This document shows, one piece after another, positions 20,288 through 29,059 of a DNA stretch of 35,958 nucleotides (position 1 is the stretch's first letter; each line of letters starts with the position of its first letter). This stretch comes from Actinomycetes bacterium (GTDB lineage Bacteria; Actinomycetota; Acidimicrobiia; Acidimicrobiales; JAMCPL01): contig JAJZWK010000003.1 in the NCBI GenBank assembly GCA_021846725.1, forward strand, positions 1 through 35,958, read 5' to 3'. Both the position numbers and the translations under genes were made by a program. A model generated the notes under the pieces. It had not been told where the DNA came from. It saw only the letters and a list, made by a program, of their open reading frames with translations, and searched no databases.

Positions 20288-21730
20288 TTACCCTCCTGCT
20301 CCAATAACATCAATACAGCTGCGAACGATCTCGGCATCATCAAAGTGCGATACCTCTCCCCTGGACTCCATGGTGGTTTCGTGTCCCTTACCGGCAATCA
20401 CAGCTACATCACCTGTATCAAGGGATCTGATGGCATACTCTATCGCCTCGCGCCTATCTATGTATATATCCACCCTGCCGCGATCTCCTACATGTATTCC
20501 ACCCATGATTTCACGTATAATATCTTCAGGCTCTTCATATCGTGAGTTGTCTGACGTCAAGACAACTCTGTCCGCCAGCAAAGATGCCACCTGTCCCATA
20601 CGCGGCCTCTTCAGCCGATCTCTGTTACCTCCACACCCAAATACGCACACGACCTTACCACCCGATACAGGCACTATCCGGCGAGCTGATTTCAACAGCT
20701 CTTCCAAAGCTTCAGGGGTATGAGCAAAATCTACTACCACAAAACGACGATTGGACATCTCATAGACATTAAACCTCCCCGGTAGCGGCAGCATATTTGC
20801 CAGACCCTTTGATATCGTATCATATGATATCCCAAGAGCGGATGCAACACGGACCGCCGCGGCTGCATTACGTATATTGTGCATTCCGACCATGGGAATA
20901 CGAATACTCATATCGTCAAGGATGAACGAACTGCCCGATGTCTCTACTGAGACGTCATATATATCACTGTCGTCGAAAGTCAAAACATCCATACCTGACA
21001 CCCTTTTGGCAAGCAGCCTGCCCCACTCGTCTCCGGTGTATATCACTGCAGTATTCACCCGGTCTGGAGTAAAAAGTGCAGCCTTCGCTTCAAAATAATC
21101 TTTCATGGTCGCATGAAAATCAAGATGTTCTGGGGAAAGATTAGTAAATACAGCTACGTCGAAATGGATAGCATCTATCCTATGCTGGACAATGCCATGA
21201 GAGGAGACCTCCATGGACACCGCTTTCACCCCAGATTCAACAGCATCTGCAAGCATCCTTTGTAAATCGGGTGATTCAGGGGTAGTCCTGGCACCTCCCA
21301 ATGTGCCTATTGTCCGCGTAGGAATACCACCAGTTTCCAGAATTGATGCGATCATGTGAGTAACCGTGGTCTTTCCGTTTGTACCCGTAACTCCTACCAT
21401 GACCAACGACCGTGACGGATGACGATAAAAGTTGGCAGATAGAACTGCCATGGCAGCCCTAGCGTTACCTTCTTCGACAACCACCTGAGATACTGGCAAC
21501 GACAACCGTCGTTCCACTAATAATGCATGTGCTCCGCTACTGGTAGCCTGCAAAGCAAAGTCGTGGCCATCTGTATACTGCCCGGAGAGACAACAAAAGA
21601 GAGAACCCTCTTTTACATTACGTGAGTCGTACTCAATAGAAGAGATAGTAATGTCCCGGATAGAAGTTCCGTCAGGGTAGCAGGCTACATCTACTACATT
21701 CAATCCATCTATCAAATCAGCCAGTATCAC
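20288..21730 (-). CDS. murE: UDP-MurNAc-tripeptide synthetase (MurE-type)
   Basis: SSIEYDSRNVKEGSLFCCLSG, GVTGTNGKTTVTHMIASIL, NLSPEHLDFHATMKDYFEAKAALF, VDFAHTPEALEELL, VFGCGGNRDRLKRPRMG, TSDNSRYEEPEDII. Confidence 0.95.
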   Translation of the reverse strand: MILADLIDGLNVVDVACYPDGTSIRDITISSIEYDSRNVKEGSLFCCLSGQYTDGHDFALQATSSGAHALLVERRLSLPVSQVVVEEGNARAAMAVLSANFYRHPSRSLVMVGVTGTNGKTTVTHMIASILETGGIPTRTIGTLGGARTTPESPDLQRMLADAVESGVKAVSMEVSSHGIVQHRIDAIHFDVAVFTNLSPEHLDFHATMKDYFEAKAALFTPDRVNTAVIYTGDEWGRLLAKRVSGMDVLTFDDSDIYDVSVETSGSSFILDDMSIRIPMVGMHNIRNAAAAVRVASALGISYDTISKGLANMLPLPGRFNVYEMSNRRFVVVDFAHTPEALEELLKSARRIVPVSGGKVVCVFGCGGNRDRLKRPRMGQVASLLADRVVLTSDNSRYEEPEDIIREIMGGIHVGDRGRVDIYIDRREAIEYAIRSLDTGDVAVIAGKGHETTMESRGEVSHFDDAEIVRSCIDVIGAGG

Positions 21731-21732
21731 GG

Positions 21733-23565
21733 TTATCCCAGCCTTGTACCCCTGCCATCCACTGCAGCACTGACCTGGGATCTAAGCGAACCGAATGGAT
21801 TGAAATAGCCGTACGGATTGGGGCCGCCAACTGACGGAAAGTTTATAGGACGATACTTACCTCCGGTGATAGAACCTCCCGGAGTTTCTGGAATGTTAAA
21901 ACGGTTAACCGCATATTGCATAATTTGACTGAATACTGGCGCAGCTGCAGAGCCACCAAAATACTGGTCAGGCTGATCAATCACGACACAAGCCGATAAC
22001 ACCGGGTCCTGAGAAGGTAGGAATCCGCAAAAAGTTCCCCAATACGCTCCAGGAACGTATCCTCCACCATTTGGGCTAGTCACCTTAGATGTTCCCGTCT
22101 TACCAGATACATCATACCCGGGCACGCCAGCTTTTACTCCAGTACCATACATAACTACTCTTTCGAGCATACTAGACAATTCGCTGGATACGCTTTTGCT
22201 GAATACACGATGTGTAGCAGATGCCGGCATCTTAATCAATTTGCCGGTCGGCGATATCTCAGCTCTTATCAATCTTGGGGCTACGAACACACCACCGTTG
22301 GCCACCGTATTCATAGCATCCAACAATTGCATCGGGGTCACACCCGTATCCTCTCCAATCGGAGTAGAACCCATAGCTGACGCAGACCACTGTGACACCG
22401 GATTGACTATTCCCGGAGATGCACCCGGAAAATTGAGTCCCGTAGGATGCCCAAATCCCATAGCGGAAATCTGTTGAGAAAGCCGAATTGCACCTAATCT
22501 CTTGGTAAGTAATATCGTACCCAAATTAGATGAGTATGCAATTACTTGCGTAGCACTGTAGTGTATGACACCGTGTGACCACGCGTCGTGAAATGTCCAC
22601 CCCCCCATATCGAGGTATGGAGGAATGGTTACCATAGTATTCGGCGTTATAATACCGTCCTGCAGTAACGCAGAAAAACTCACTATCTTGAATACCGATC
22701 CCGGCTCGTATACCAAGTCAGTAGCGGTATTAGTAGGTGCTTCGGTAACGGTACGAGTCTTGGGATTCGAGTCCAGACTTGCCATGGCAAGTATACCACC
22801 AGTATGCACATTCATTACTATGGCTGCTCCACCGGTGGCTCGCTGCTTCTGCAATTCAGATGCCAGCGCCTCTTCGGTTGCATACTGAAGAGGCTCGTCT
22901 ATAGTCAATTCCAGCCCGGTGCCGTTTACAGCCGGCTTTATGATACGACTCCCTCCGGGCAAGGGAATCCCATCAGGGGTATAGGACTCACTCTTCCACC
23001 CCGAATGCCCAGAAAGTAACTTATTATACTGATATTCCAGACCTGCGGCACCAATGCCCTGCCAATTCACAGTTCCTATAACTGGTTGTGCTAATGATCC
23101 CGCAGGATATATTCTCACGCTCACTGGCTGCGTAGTAATACCAGCCAAGCCTAAATTCATGACACTCGTAGCTGTAGACTGGGCCAAATCGGTAGCGATT
23201 ACGACATAACCGCTCTTCTCACTCATCAGCGTAGTAAGCTTGCTCGCTTTTTCCCCCAGCAAAGATGCCAACCTGGCCGCATCTTTTGCCGGGTGATGTA
23301 TGAGAAATGGATCAGCTATAATGTCCTCCCGCTGTATGGATTCAGCAAGCAATCTACCGTCACGCGCATAGATAGGGCCTCGAATCGCTGGCACATAGAC
23401 TCTCTGAGCCAATTCATTTCTGCCATACGCAGCATATACAGGAGCATGAATGACCTGGACATAAGCCAGCCTAATCAGTAGCGCCAGAAACGCCAGGATA
23501 ATACCCACTGCAATAAAACTGACCCTTCCCTTCGGTAATGGGCTCTTACGTAAACTCTTACGCAT
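21733..23565 (-). CDS. ftsI: FtsI/PBP3-type transpeptidase
   Basis: VYEPGSVFKIVSFSALL (SxxK), YSSN, SGKTGTSKV; N-terminal TM and dimerisation domain RDGRLLAESIQREDIIADP. Confidence 0.95.
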   Translation of the reverse strand: MRKSLRKSPLPKGRVSFIAVGIILAFLALLIRLAYVQVIHAPVYAAYGRNELAQRVYVPAIRGPIYARDGRLLAESIQREDIIADPFLIHHPAKDAARLASLLGEKASKLTTLMSEKSGYVVIATDLAQSTATSVMNLGLAGITTQPVSVRIYPAGSLAQPVIGTVNWQGIGAAGLEYQYNKLLSGHSGWKSESYTPDGIPLPGGSRIIKPAVNGTGLELTIDEPLQYATEEALASELQKQRATGGAAIVMNVHTGGILAMASLDSNPKTRTVTEAPTNTATDLVYEPGSVFKIVSFSALLQDGIITPNTMVTIPPYLDMGGWTFHDAWSHGVIHYSATQVIAYSSNLGTILLTKRLGAIRLSQQISAMGFGHPTGLNFPGASPGIVNPVSQWSASAMGSTPIGEDTGVTPMQLLDAMNTVANGGVFVAPRLIRAEISPTGKLIKMPASATHRVFSKSVSSELSSMLERVVMYGTGVKAGVPGYDVSGKTGTSKVTSPNGGGYVPGAYWGTFCGFLPSQDPVLSACVVIDQPDQYFGGSAAAPVFSQIMQYAVNRFNIPETPGGSITGGKYRPINFPSVGGPNPYGYFNPFGSLRSQVSAAVDGRGTRLG

Positions 23566-23568
23566 TCT

Positions 23569-24099
23569 CTACCCTCCTGTTCCTGTGGATACCTTCTGAA
23601 TGCGCCCATCCGATGCTGCCGCCAAGAACTGATTACTGCTTGGTTTGGAATTCTTGGGCGGCTTACCAGTATATCTGTGTGATGGATTACCGCCGGGGAT
23701 CTGTGCTCCATGCGAAGCAGCCACAGCCTGCGAATGACTGCCTGAACCAGAAAGTTTGCTTGAGCTAGAAAGTGCAGATGACAATAGATTGCCGGGTTGA
23801 CTTAGTAATCCTACCTGAGTGGACAGGTCGTTGTGTAATGCCTCCTGAGATTGTAGGCTATCCTGCAACTGACCTACAGATACCTGCCTGGAGGTGAGTA
23901 GCGCCTCACCAGCCAGCACCAGTAGTACACTCCCTACAACGAATAAGATACCGCATGCAATTAGTGCCCAACCCGGCAACAGTGCCTTATTGTGCTTGAC
24001 CACCTGCTTGCTTGCTCCCCTGTGCTTGACCACCTTCTTGACCACCTGCTTGCTTGCTCCCCTGTGCTTGACCACCTTCTTGCTTGCCATTTCTATCAC
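23569..24099 (-). CDS. Probable FtsL-like membrane protein with Lys/His-rich repeat N-terminus
   Basis: Position between rsmH and ftsI; one TM (ALIACGILFVVGSVLLVLAGEALL) followed by a Gln/Leu coiled coil; N-terminus KKVVKHRGASKQVVKKVVKHRGASKQVVKH. Confidence 0.7.
   Translation of the reverse strand: MIEMASKKVVKHRGASKQVVKKVVKHRGASKQVVKHNKALLPGWALIACGILFVVGSVLLVLAGEALLTSRQVSVGQLQDSLQSQEALHNDLSTQVGLLSQPGNLLSSALSSSSKLSGSGSHSQAVAASHGAQIPGGNPSHRYTGKPPKNSKPSSNQFLAAASDGRIQKVSTGTGG
23991..24090. repeat. In-frame tandem repeats in the 5' end of the ftsL-like gene
   Basis: tgtgcttgaccacctgcttgcttgctcccc / tgtgcttgaccaccttcttgaccacctgcttgcttgctcccc / tgtgcttgaccaccttcttgcttgcc. Confidence 0.85.
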
Positions 24100-25040
24100 T
24101 TCCCTTTCTGAACCACTCGCTCAAATGCACGGAGTCTCGCACTCTTTGCTCGCGAATTCATATCTATCTCTTCACGAGTAGGTTTGCGTGCCCCTCTGAA
24201 AATCATCCTTCCCAATGAGACTGCCCCACATTGGCAGGGTAACCGAGGAGGACACTGGCAACCTCCCGTCTCTGCATATCTCATGAATGCCTTTATCATG
24301 CCGTCCTCTCCAGAATGGTAAGATATCGTAACTAGATATCCCTTATCAGACAGCAAGCGCATAGATGCATCAAGCACCGCAGCAAGCTCTGCCTGCTCAT
24401 CATTTACATATACGCGCATAGCCTGAAAAAAACGTTTGGCTGGGTGACCCTTGCGCTTACGAGCGATAGCAGGCAATGCCTTGTCTACGACATCTACTAA
24501 TTGTGCTGTACTGTGCAATGGTCTTGATGCAACAATTGCTCTGGCCACCCTCTGTGCATTCTGATATTCTCCATTTGAGCGAAATAGCTCTACCAATTCA
24601 TTCTCGGTAGCCTCATTGGCTAGATCTGATGCAGTGATACCCTGAGTGGCATCCATACGCATATCAAGTGGCCCCTCCATCATGTAGGAAAACCCCCTGC
24701 TGGGTGTATCTATCTGTAATGAATTGAGTCCCAAATCCAACAGTATCCCGGCAACTTGTGAAGTTCCTATACCTATCTCACCCAACAATCTCTCGATCTG
24801 GGAGAATCGACCCTGAATCAACTTGATCCTGTCACCAAACCTTTCAAGCCGTGCTTTGCAGAGTTCTAGAACACTACTATCTCGGTCTATACCGATTATC
24901 TGTCTTGAATCGTTAGCCAGTAAAAGTGCCTCCGTATGACCACCTGTACCTATGGTTGCATCTACTATGCAACCGTCAGGGCACTGTGAAAACAATGTGA
25001 CCACCATATCTACCATTACTGGCAAGTGGTACGATGTCAT
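24096..25040 (-). CDS. rsmH: 16S rRNA m4C1402 methyltransferase
   Basis: YHLPVMVDMVVTLF, DATIGTGGHTEALLLAN, DLGLNSLQIDTPSRGFSYMMEGPLDMRMD, KRFFQAMRVYVNDE, ISYHSGEDGMIKAFMR. Start at ATG 25040 (4-bp overlap with mraZ). Confidence 0.95.
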   Translation of the reverse strand: MTSYHLPVMVDMVVTLFSQCPDGCIVDATIGTGGHTEALLLANDSRQIIGIDRDSSVLELCKARLERFGDRIKLIQGRFSQIERLLGEIGIGTSQVAGILLDLGLNSLQIDTPSRGFSYMMEGPLDMRMDATQGITASDLANEATENELVELFRSNGEYQNAQRVARAIVASRPLHSTAQLVDVVDKALPAIARKRKGHPAKRFFQAMRVYVNDEQAELAAVLDASMRLLSDKGYLVTISYHSGEDGMIKAFMRYAETGGCQCPPRLPCQCGAVSLGRMIFRGARKPTREEIDMNSRAKSARLRAFERVVQKGK

Positions 25041-25459
25041 ATATCCTGCTCCCCCAGAATGAGCATCCTCTCCTGCGGCTCTTCCAACTCTCTCCAGCGC
25101 AATGGGTTCCATATCTCTATATGATCTATTACGCCCGAGATAACCACCTCTGAGGTAATGTCGGCAAACTCTCTGAGATGAGGTGGAATAGTGATTCTGT
25201 CCTGACCATCTTTTTCCGCTTGATATGTTCCGGCCGACCATACCCGTACCAGATTGCGCCACTTAGCAGAGGTGGACGCTTTCTCCTGCATCTCACGCAT
25301 CCTGATACCAAATTCCACCGGTGTCCAGAGTGCCAGACAGCCGCCCAGATAAGAGGAGACAAAAGCGCCACCTTCAAAGGCATCGGAGAATCGAGAAGGC
25401 AGCGTCAACCTTCCCTTGCTGTCGAGTTTATGATCATAGCGACCGAAAAACCCTTCCAT
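25037..25459 (-). CDS. mraZ: MraZ transcriptional regulator
   Basis: MEGFFGRYDHKLDSKGRLTLPSRFSDAF and AEKDGQDRITIPPHLREFADI double AbrB-like repeats; first gene of the cluster. Confidence 0.95.
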   Translation of the reverse strand: MEGFFGRYDHKLDSKGRLTLPSRFSDAFEGGAFVSSYLGGCLALWTPVEFGIRMREMQEKASTSAKWRNLVRVWSAGTYQAEKDGQDRITIPPHLREFADITSEVVISGVIDHIEIWNPLRWRELEEPQERMLILGEQDI

Positions 25460-25535
25460 CTACTTTACCTCTCCAACCTTCTTGCTTCTCTTTCTAATAC
25501 CATTCTCCCACTCAGGAGATACATTACCTCCCTGA

Positions 25536-25575
25536 TGTACCATTTTGATCCACTTTACACCACTTTATACCCCAA
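25536..25575 (-). promoter_or_regulatory. Putative MraZ operator: four repeats at exact 10-bp spacing
   Basis: Minus strand: TTGGGGTATA AAGTGGTGTA AAGTGGATCA AAATGGTACA, starting about 77 bp upstream of mraZ ATG. Confidence 0.75.
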
Positions 25576-25805
25576 TGGTGGATATCACCGATTATTTTTC
25601 TGAAGCTACGCGCAACAATGACCTACCCTGAAATTGATACTTAGTAGTACAACCAGAAGATGAACGCGATAGCAGCCAATGCAATATACAGAAGCCTACG
25701 ACTTGATAAACGCGAAGATACGTCCAATATGCACGCTGTGTGATGAATTTTCCCGCCCTTACAGACTAAGATTTCGCTCCCTACCCACTCATATATATAA
25801 GTGAG

Positions 25806-26624
25806 TCAGACCGGCAAATTTGTGATCAACCCATCCACGATTGCCCGTACAGCTGATCTGCCAGAACTGCCAGAGTTGTCAGAGCCGCTCAATTCACCGA
25901 CAGAGCACTCAGGCCAAGCAAGGTAGTCAAGCGAAGCTACGTGTTCCACAAGCCATGCCTGCAATTCTATCGTGCTTAGAGGCTCAGTCTCTCTGGCCAA
26001 CTCGATATACGGTGCCAGACAGGGTATCCACTCACCAGGTTCCCACCGTAGCGGTAGCATCGTCTGGAACCATACACCATTCCTGGTCCTACGCTGAGAA
26101 ATACCTACCACCTTACGCGTCCCACAAAAAACCTCACCAGGACCAGTAGAGGCAAAACATACCAATGATCCCCACTCTCCAGGCATCAGACGCCCTTCGT
26201 GCATTCTTATGTCTTGCAACCCGAAGCTCTTCAAGGTTTTTACCCATATACTTCCCACCCAAAAAGATGACCTCAATATATCATGATCAAATAGAACATC
26301 ACTCTTGGGCAACCAGAAGTCTACCCATAGTTGCTCGGCAGGAGCTATATACACCGCACCACCACCCGTAGAGCGGCTAACCACGTCAATCCCCCTGTCC
26401 TCACAATCAAAGAAATCATGCCAACTGCTACCGTTGGATTCAATATGCCTAGATATTTTCAAACTTTGACTACTTCCAAATACTATCGCTGCATGGGATA
26501 CATCACTGAATGACACTACCCTCTCATGTATCAATTCCAGTGGAGGCCACCGCTCATGGAGTTGGGCAGCAGTACCCGACCTTGTCTCTATTCTCCATAT
26601 CGAATCATCTCTAGTAGTCATCAA
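25806..26624 (-). CDS. Lipoate--protein ligase A / biotin-lipoyl transferase family protein
   Basis: DVVSRSTGGGAVYIAPAEQLWVDFWLP and GTRKVVGISQRRTRNGVWFQTMLPL motifs. Confidence 0.75.
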   Translation of the reverse strand: MMTTRDDSIWRIETRSGTAAQLHERWPPLELIHERVVSFSDVSHAAIVFGSSQSLKISRHIESNGSSWHDFFDCEDRGIDVVSRSTGGGAVYIAPAEQLWVDFWLPKSDVLFDHDILRSSFWVGSIWVKTLKSFGLQDIRMHEGRLMPGEWGSLVCFASTGPGEVFCGTRKVVGISQRRTRNGVWFQTMLPLRWEPGEWIPCLAPYIELARETEPLSTIELQAWLVEHVASLDYLAWPECSVGELSGSDNSGSSGRSAVRAIVDGLITNLPV

Positions 26625-26680
26625 TGCTTGCTATCAATATTGTCTAATAGGACGAATACTAATTCGATGTATTTAGTAGT

Positions 26681-26735
26681 CTGCCCTGTAAATAGTGTGA
26701 CATTATCCGGCAAATCAGGAACATCATCTGACTGG
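26681..26735. repeat. Intergenic repeat family, copy B
   Basis: ctgtaaatagtgtgacattatccggcaaatcaggaacatcatctg. Minus-strand translation ITVVFHQSDDVPDLPDNVTLFTGQ, no clear start codon. Confidence 0.6.
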
Positions 26736-26805
26736 TGGAAAACCACGGTTATCTGTAGGAAAAACTACTAGTGATGTCTGATGTTAGCAAGAAGGAGCAT
26801 AACAG

Positions 26806-27342
26806 CTAAGCGCTCAACGACTCCTCATCCAAATACTGCATCCACTCTTCAGGAGTATTACCACTGACAGCGATAAGCCACACCTTTCTCTTTGGAACAG
26901 TCGGCATTTTCGCGAGTACGAACCCCACCTCATGGGGCAATCTATCTGTCTTACGCATATTACAGTGCTTGCATGCAGCAACCACATTATCCCACGAATG
27001 ACGACCCCCCTTGCTACGAGGAACAACGTGATCTATGCTTTCTGCTGGTTTACCGCAGTACTGACATCTACCATGATCTCGCGCAAAGAGCGTACGCCGG
27101 TTCAATGCTACTCCCCTATCATGGGGTACACGCACATAATGTGACAGCCTGACTATAGATGGCTCCGGAAAAGTAAAACTTTCCGACCGATAAAATCTAC
27201 TCGTCGGATGGATAAGTTCAGCCTTGGTCGCTATCACAAGGAGTAGAGCCCGTCGAGACGACACCACCGCTATCGGCTCATAGGTGGCATTCAATACTAA
27301 TGCACGTCTACCATTACTGGCACCCACACCGTCATATCCCAT
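26806..27342 (-). CDS. HNH endonuclease domain protein
   Basis: RALVLNATYEPIAVVSSRRAL...CQYCGKPAESIDHVVPRSKGGRHSWDNVVAACKHCNMRKTDRLPHE. Start moved to ATG 27342, removing overlap with the upstream gene. Confidence 0.9.
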   Translation of the reverse strand: MGYDGVGASNGRRALVLNATYEPIAVVSSRRALLLVIATKAELIHPTSRFYRSESFTFPEPSIVRLSHYVRVPHDRGVALNRRTLFARDHGRCQYCGKPAESIDHVVPRSKGGRHSWDNVVAACKHCNMRKTDRLPHEVGFVLAKMPTVPKRKVWLIAVSGNTPEEWMQYLDEESLSA

Positions 27343-27403
27343 GATAAATATAATAACACATCCACCTGCTACAATGTAGGCAAATATTGTACATTTTATA
27401 TTT

Positions 27404-27964
27404 TTATCCAGCCAGCCAGGCTGGCGATGACTCAAGTAAATAGTTACTCACAGCCAGACACTTATCAAGCACGTCACAGAGCGTCTCCTCTCCTGAAAGG
27501 ATCTTGGAGAGAGACACGGGATGACTGGCCACTATGGTGAGTCTACGTTCAGCGCCATCGGTAGCAGAGGCATAAGAATCAATAGCCGACACCTCCAACG
27601 GTAACTCTATACCTCCTATACCCGCTAAGTCAATAGCCAGACGCAACAGGTCAGGACCATTTGGTAGCGGGGGTAATGACCAGTTGAACGAGAGGGGAAA
27701 TTCAAAGCCACTGGGTGGATCAGCATCATCAGGCAAATCCATCACAGCATCTTCAAATGCCAATAATACCCTAGGGTCTACCTCTAACGACAAGTGAAGA
27801 TCAATAGGTCCGCCACACCCGGCTTCAGGATGCAAATCCACCTCCCAGGTCTGTTGTAATGAGTAAGTCTCCACAAAGTGACGCTCATCATGTATATGAA
27901 ACCCATGATCAGCGGAATGATCCTTCAATTCAGCCACAAAGCCTGGAACGTCAATTACTGCCAT
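27404..27964 (-). CDS. Conserved-looking protein of unknown function
   Basis: 186-aa ORF with ordinary amino-acid composition in the same orientation as its neighbour; no motif I recognise. Confidence 0.65.
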   Translation of the reverse strand: MAVIDVPGFVAELKDHSADHGFHIHDERHFVETYSLQQTWEVDLHPEAGCGGPIDLHLSLEVDPRVLLAFEDAVMDLPDDADPPSGFEFPLSFNWSLPPLPNGPDLLRLAIDLAGIGGIELPLEVSAIDSYASATDGAERRLTIVASHPVSLSKILSGEETLCDVLDKCLAVSNYLLESSPAWLAG

Positions 27965-28051
27965 ATATACAGTCTAACACCTTACCAATCAATTGACCGG
28001 CAATAAACTATAGGAATGGTCGACAAATTACTCAGGAAGAGTCAAGTAGCC

Positions 28052-28105
28052 CATCTTATAAATTGACGTAACATTGTCCGCCCAACTAAAGGCATCATCT
28101 GGGGC
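28052..28105. repeat. Intergenic repeat family, copy C
   Basis: cttataaattgacgtaacattgtccgcccaactaaaggcatcatctggg. Minus-strand translation (ORF 28028-28231) FDFAPDDAFSWADNVTSIYK. Confidence 0.55.
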
Positions 28106-28270
28106 AAAATCAAAGACAAAGGCATAACCAGTCATTACGTTGAGGATGCGCAATAATCTGGCGAAATATTGCGAGGCGAATATGGTCAAGCACGTTACCC
28201 CAAGGGCGATATCTGGCTGGCGAGAATCCAAACCACTAAAATTAACTGATAGGCTAACGGTAACAGCGAG

Positions 28271-29059
28271 ATGACAGATATACCTTACAATGCAAACGAC
28301 GCAGACAGATGGATGCTCGACATATTCGAGGAAGTAGTAAGAGCTATCCTTAAAGCACTGAACTCAGTGACAGAAAGATCGTCTTTAGGGAAGAGACCCG
28401 GCCAATACAGGATCGATCTTGCTGCAGATGCTGCCGCTATCGAAATACTACATAGCAACCGGTTCACCACTCTTTCAGAGGAGAGTGGAATTACATCTCC
28501 TGACAATGCAATAGACGATATAACTATTGTCATAGACCCCATTGATGGATCGACCAACGCTGCTCATGGCATCCCGTGGTATGCCACCAGCATATGTGCA
28601 ATAGGAGCAGATGGGCCGCGTGTTGCACTCGTATCAAACTTGGCCAACGGAGATACCTACCGTGCAATAAATGGTCTTGGAGCATGGAAGAATGGAGAGC
28701 GAATTACCACTTCAAGCTGCCATATATTCACAGAATCGATAGTAGGCTTGTCTGGGTTCCCCGGCAAATACCTTGGGTGGTCACAGTATCGTGCCCTGGG
28801 TGCAGCTGCATTGGATATCTGTCTGGTAGCGGAAGGAGCACTGGATTGTTATGGATCGGTTGGCCTTGCTCATCTCGGAGTATGGGACTATATTGCAGGT
28901 AAATTAATTTGCGAAGAGGCAGGTGGATGCATGCGTGATACGGATGGAAGTAACATAGTAGCCCTGGATCACACAACCAGACACGCTATTATTGCTGCTG
29001 CCAATCGTACGCTACTGGATCAATTCTACGACAGGATAAAGAAGGTAAACCAAGCATGA
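28271..29059 (+). CDS. Inositol monophosphatase family protein
   Basis: LSEESG, VIDPIDGSTNAAHGIPWYATSICAI, LGVWDYIAGKLICEEAGG. Confidence 0.92.
   Translation: MTDIPYNANDADRWMLDIFEEVVRAILKALNSVTERSSLGKRPGQYRIDLAADAAAIEILHSNRFTTLSEESGITSPDNAIDDITIVIDPIDGSTNAAHGIPWYATSICAIGADGPRVALVSNLANGDTYRAINGLGAWKNGERITTSSCHIFTESIVGLSGFPGKYLGWSQYRALGAAALDICLVAEGALDCYGSVGLAHLGVWDYIAGKLICEEAGGCMRDTDGSNIVALDHTTRHAIIAAANRTLLDQFYDRIKKVNQA

Noticed and set aside
19937-20545. 202-aa plus-strand ORF opposite mraY and murE
   Set aside because: Antisense to two confidently identified genes; shadow composition.
23991-24090. Repeats in the ftsL-like gene as a CRISPR array
   Set aside because: Repeats are nearly contiguous, in frame and coding; no unique spacers.
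25129-25383. 84-aa minus-strand ORF inside mraZ
   Set aside because: Alternative frame within mraZ with no motifs.
25780-25806. CACTcatatatataAGTG hairpin near the LplA-like stop
   Set aside because: Short stem with AT-rich loop; could be chance.
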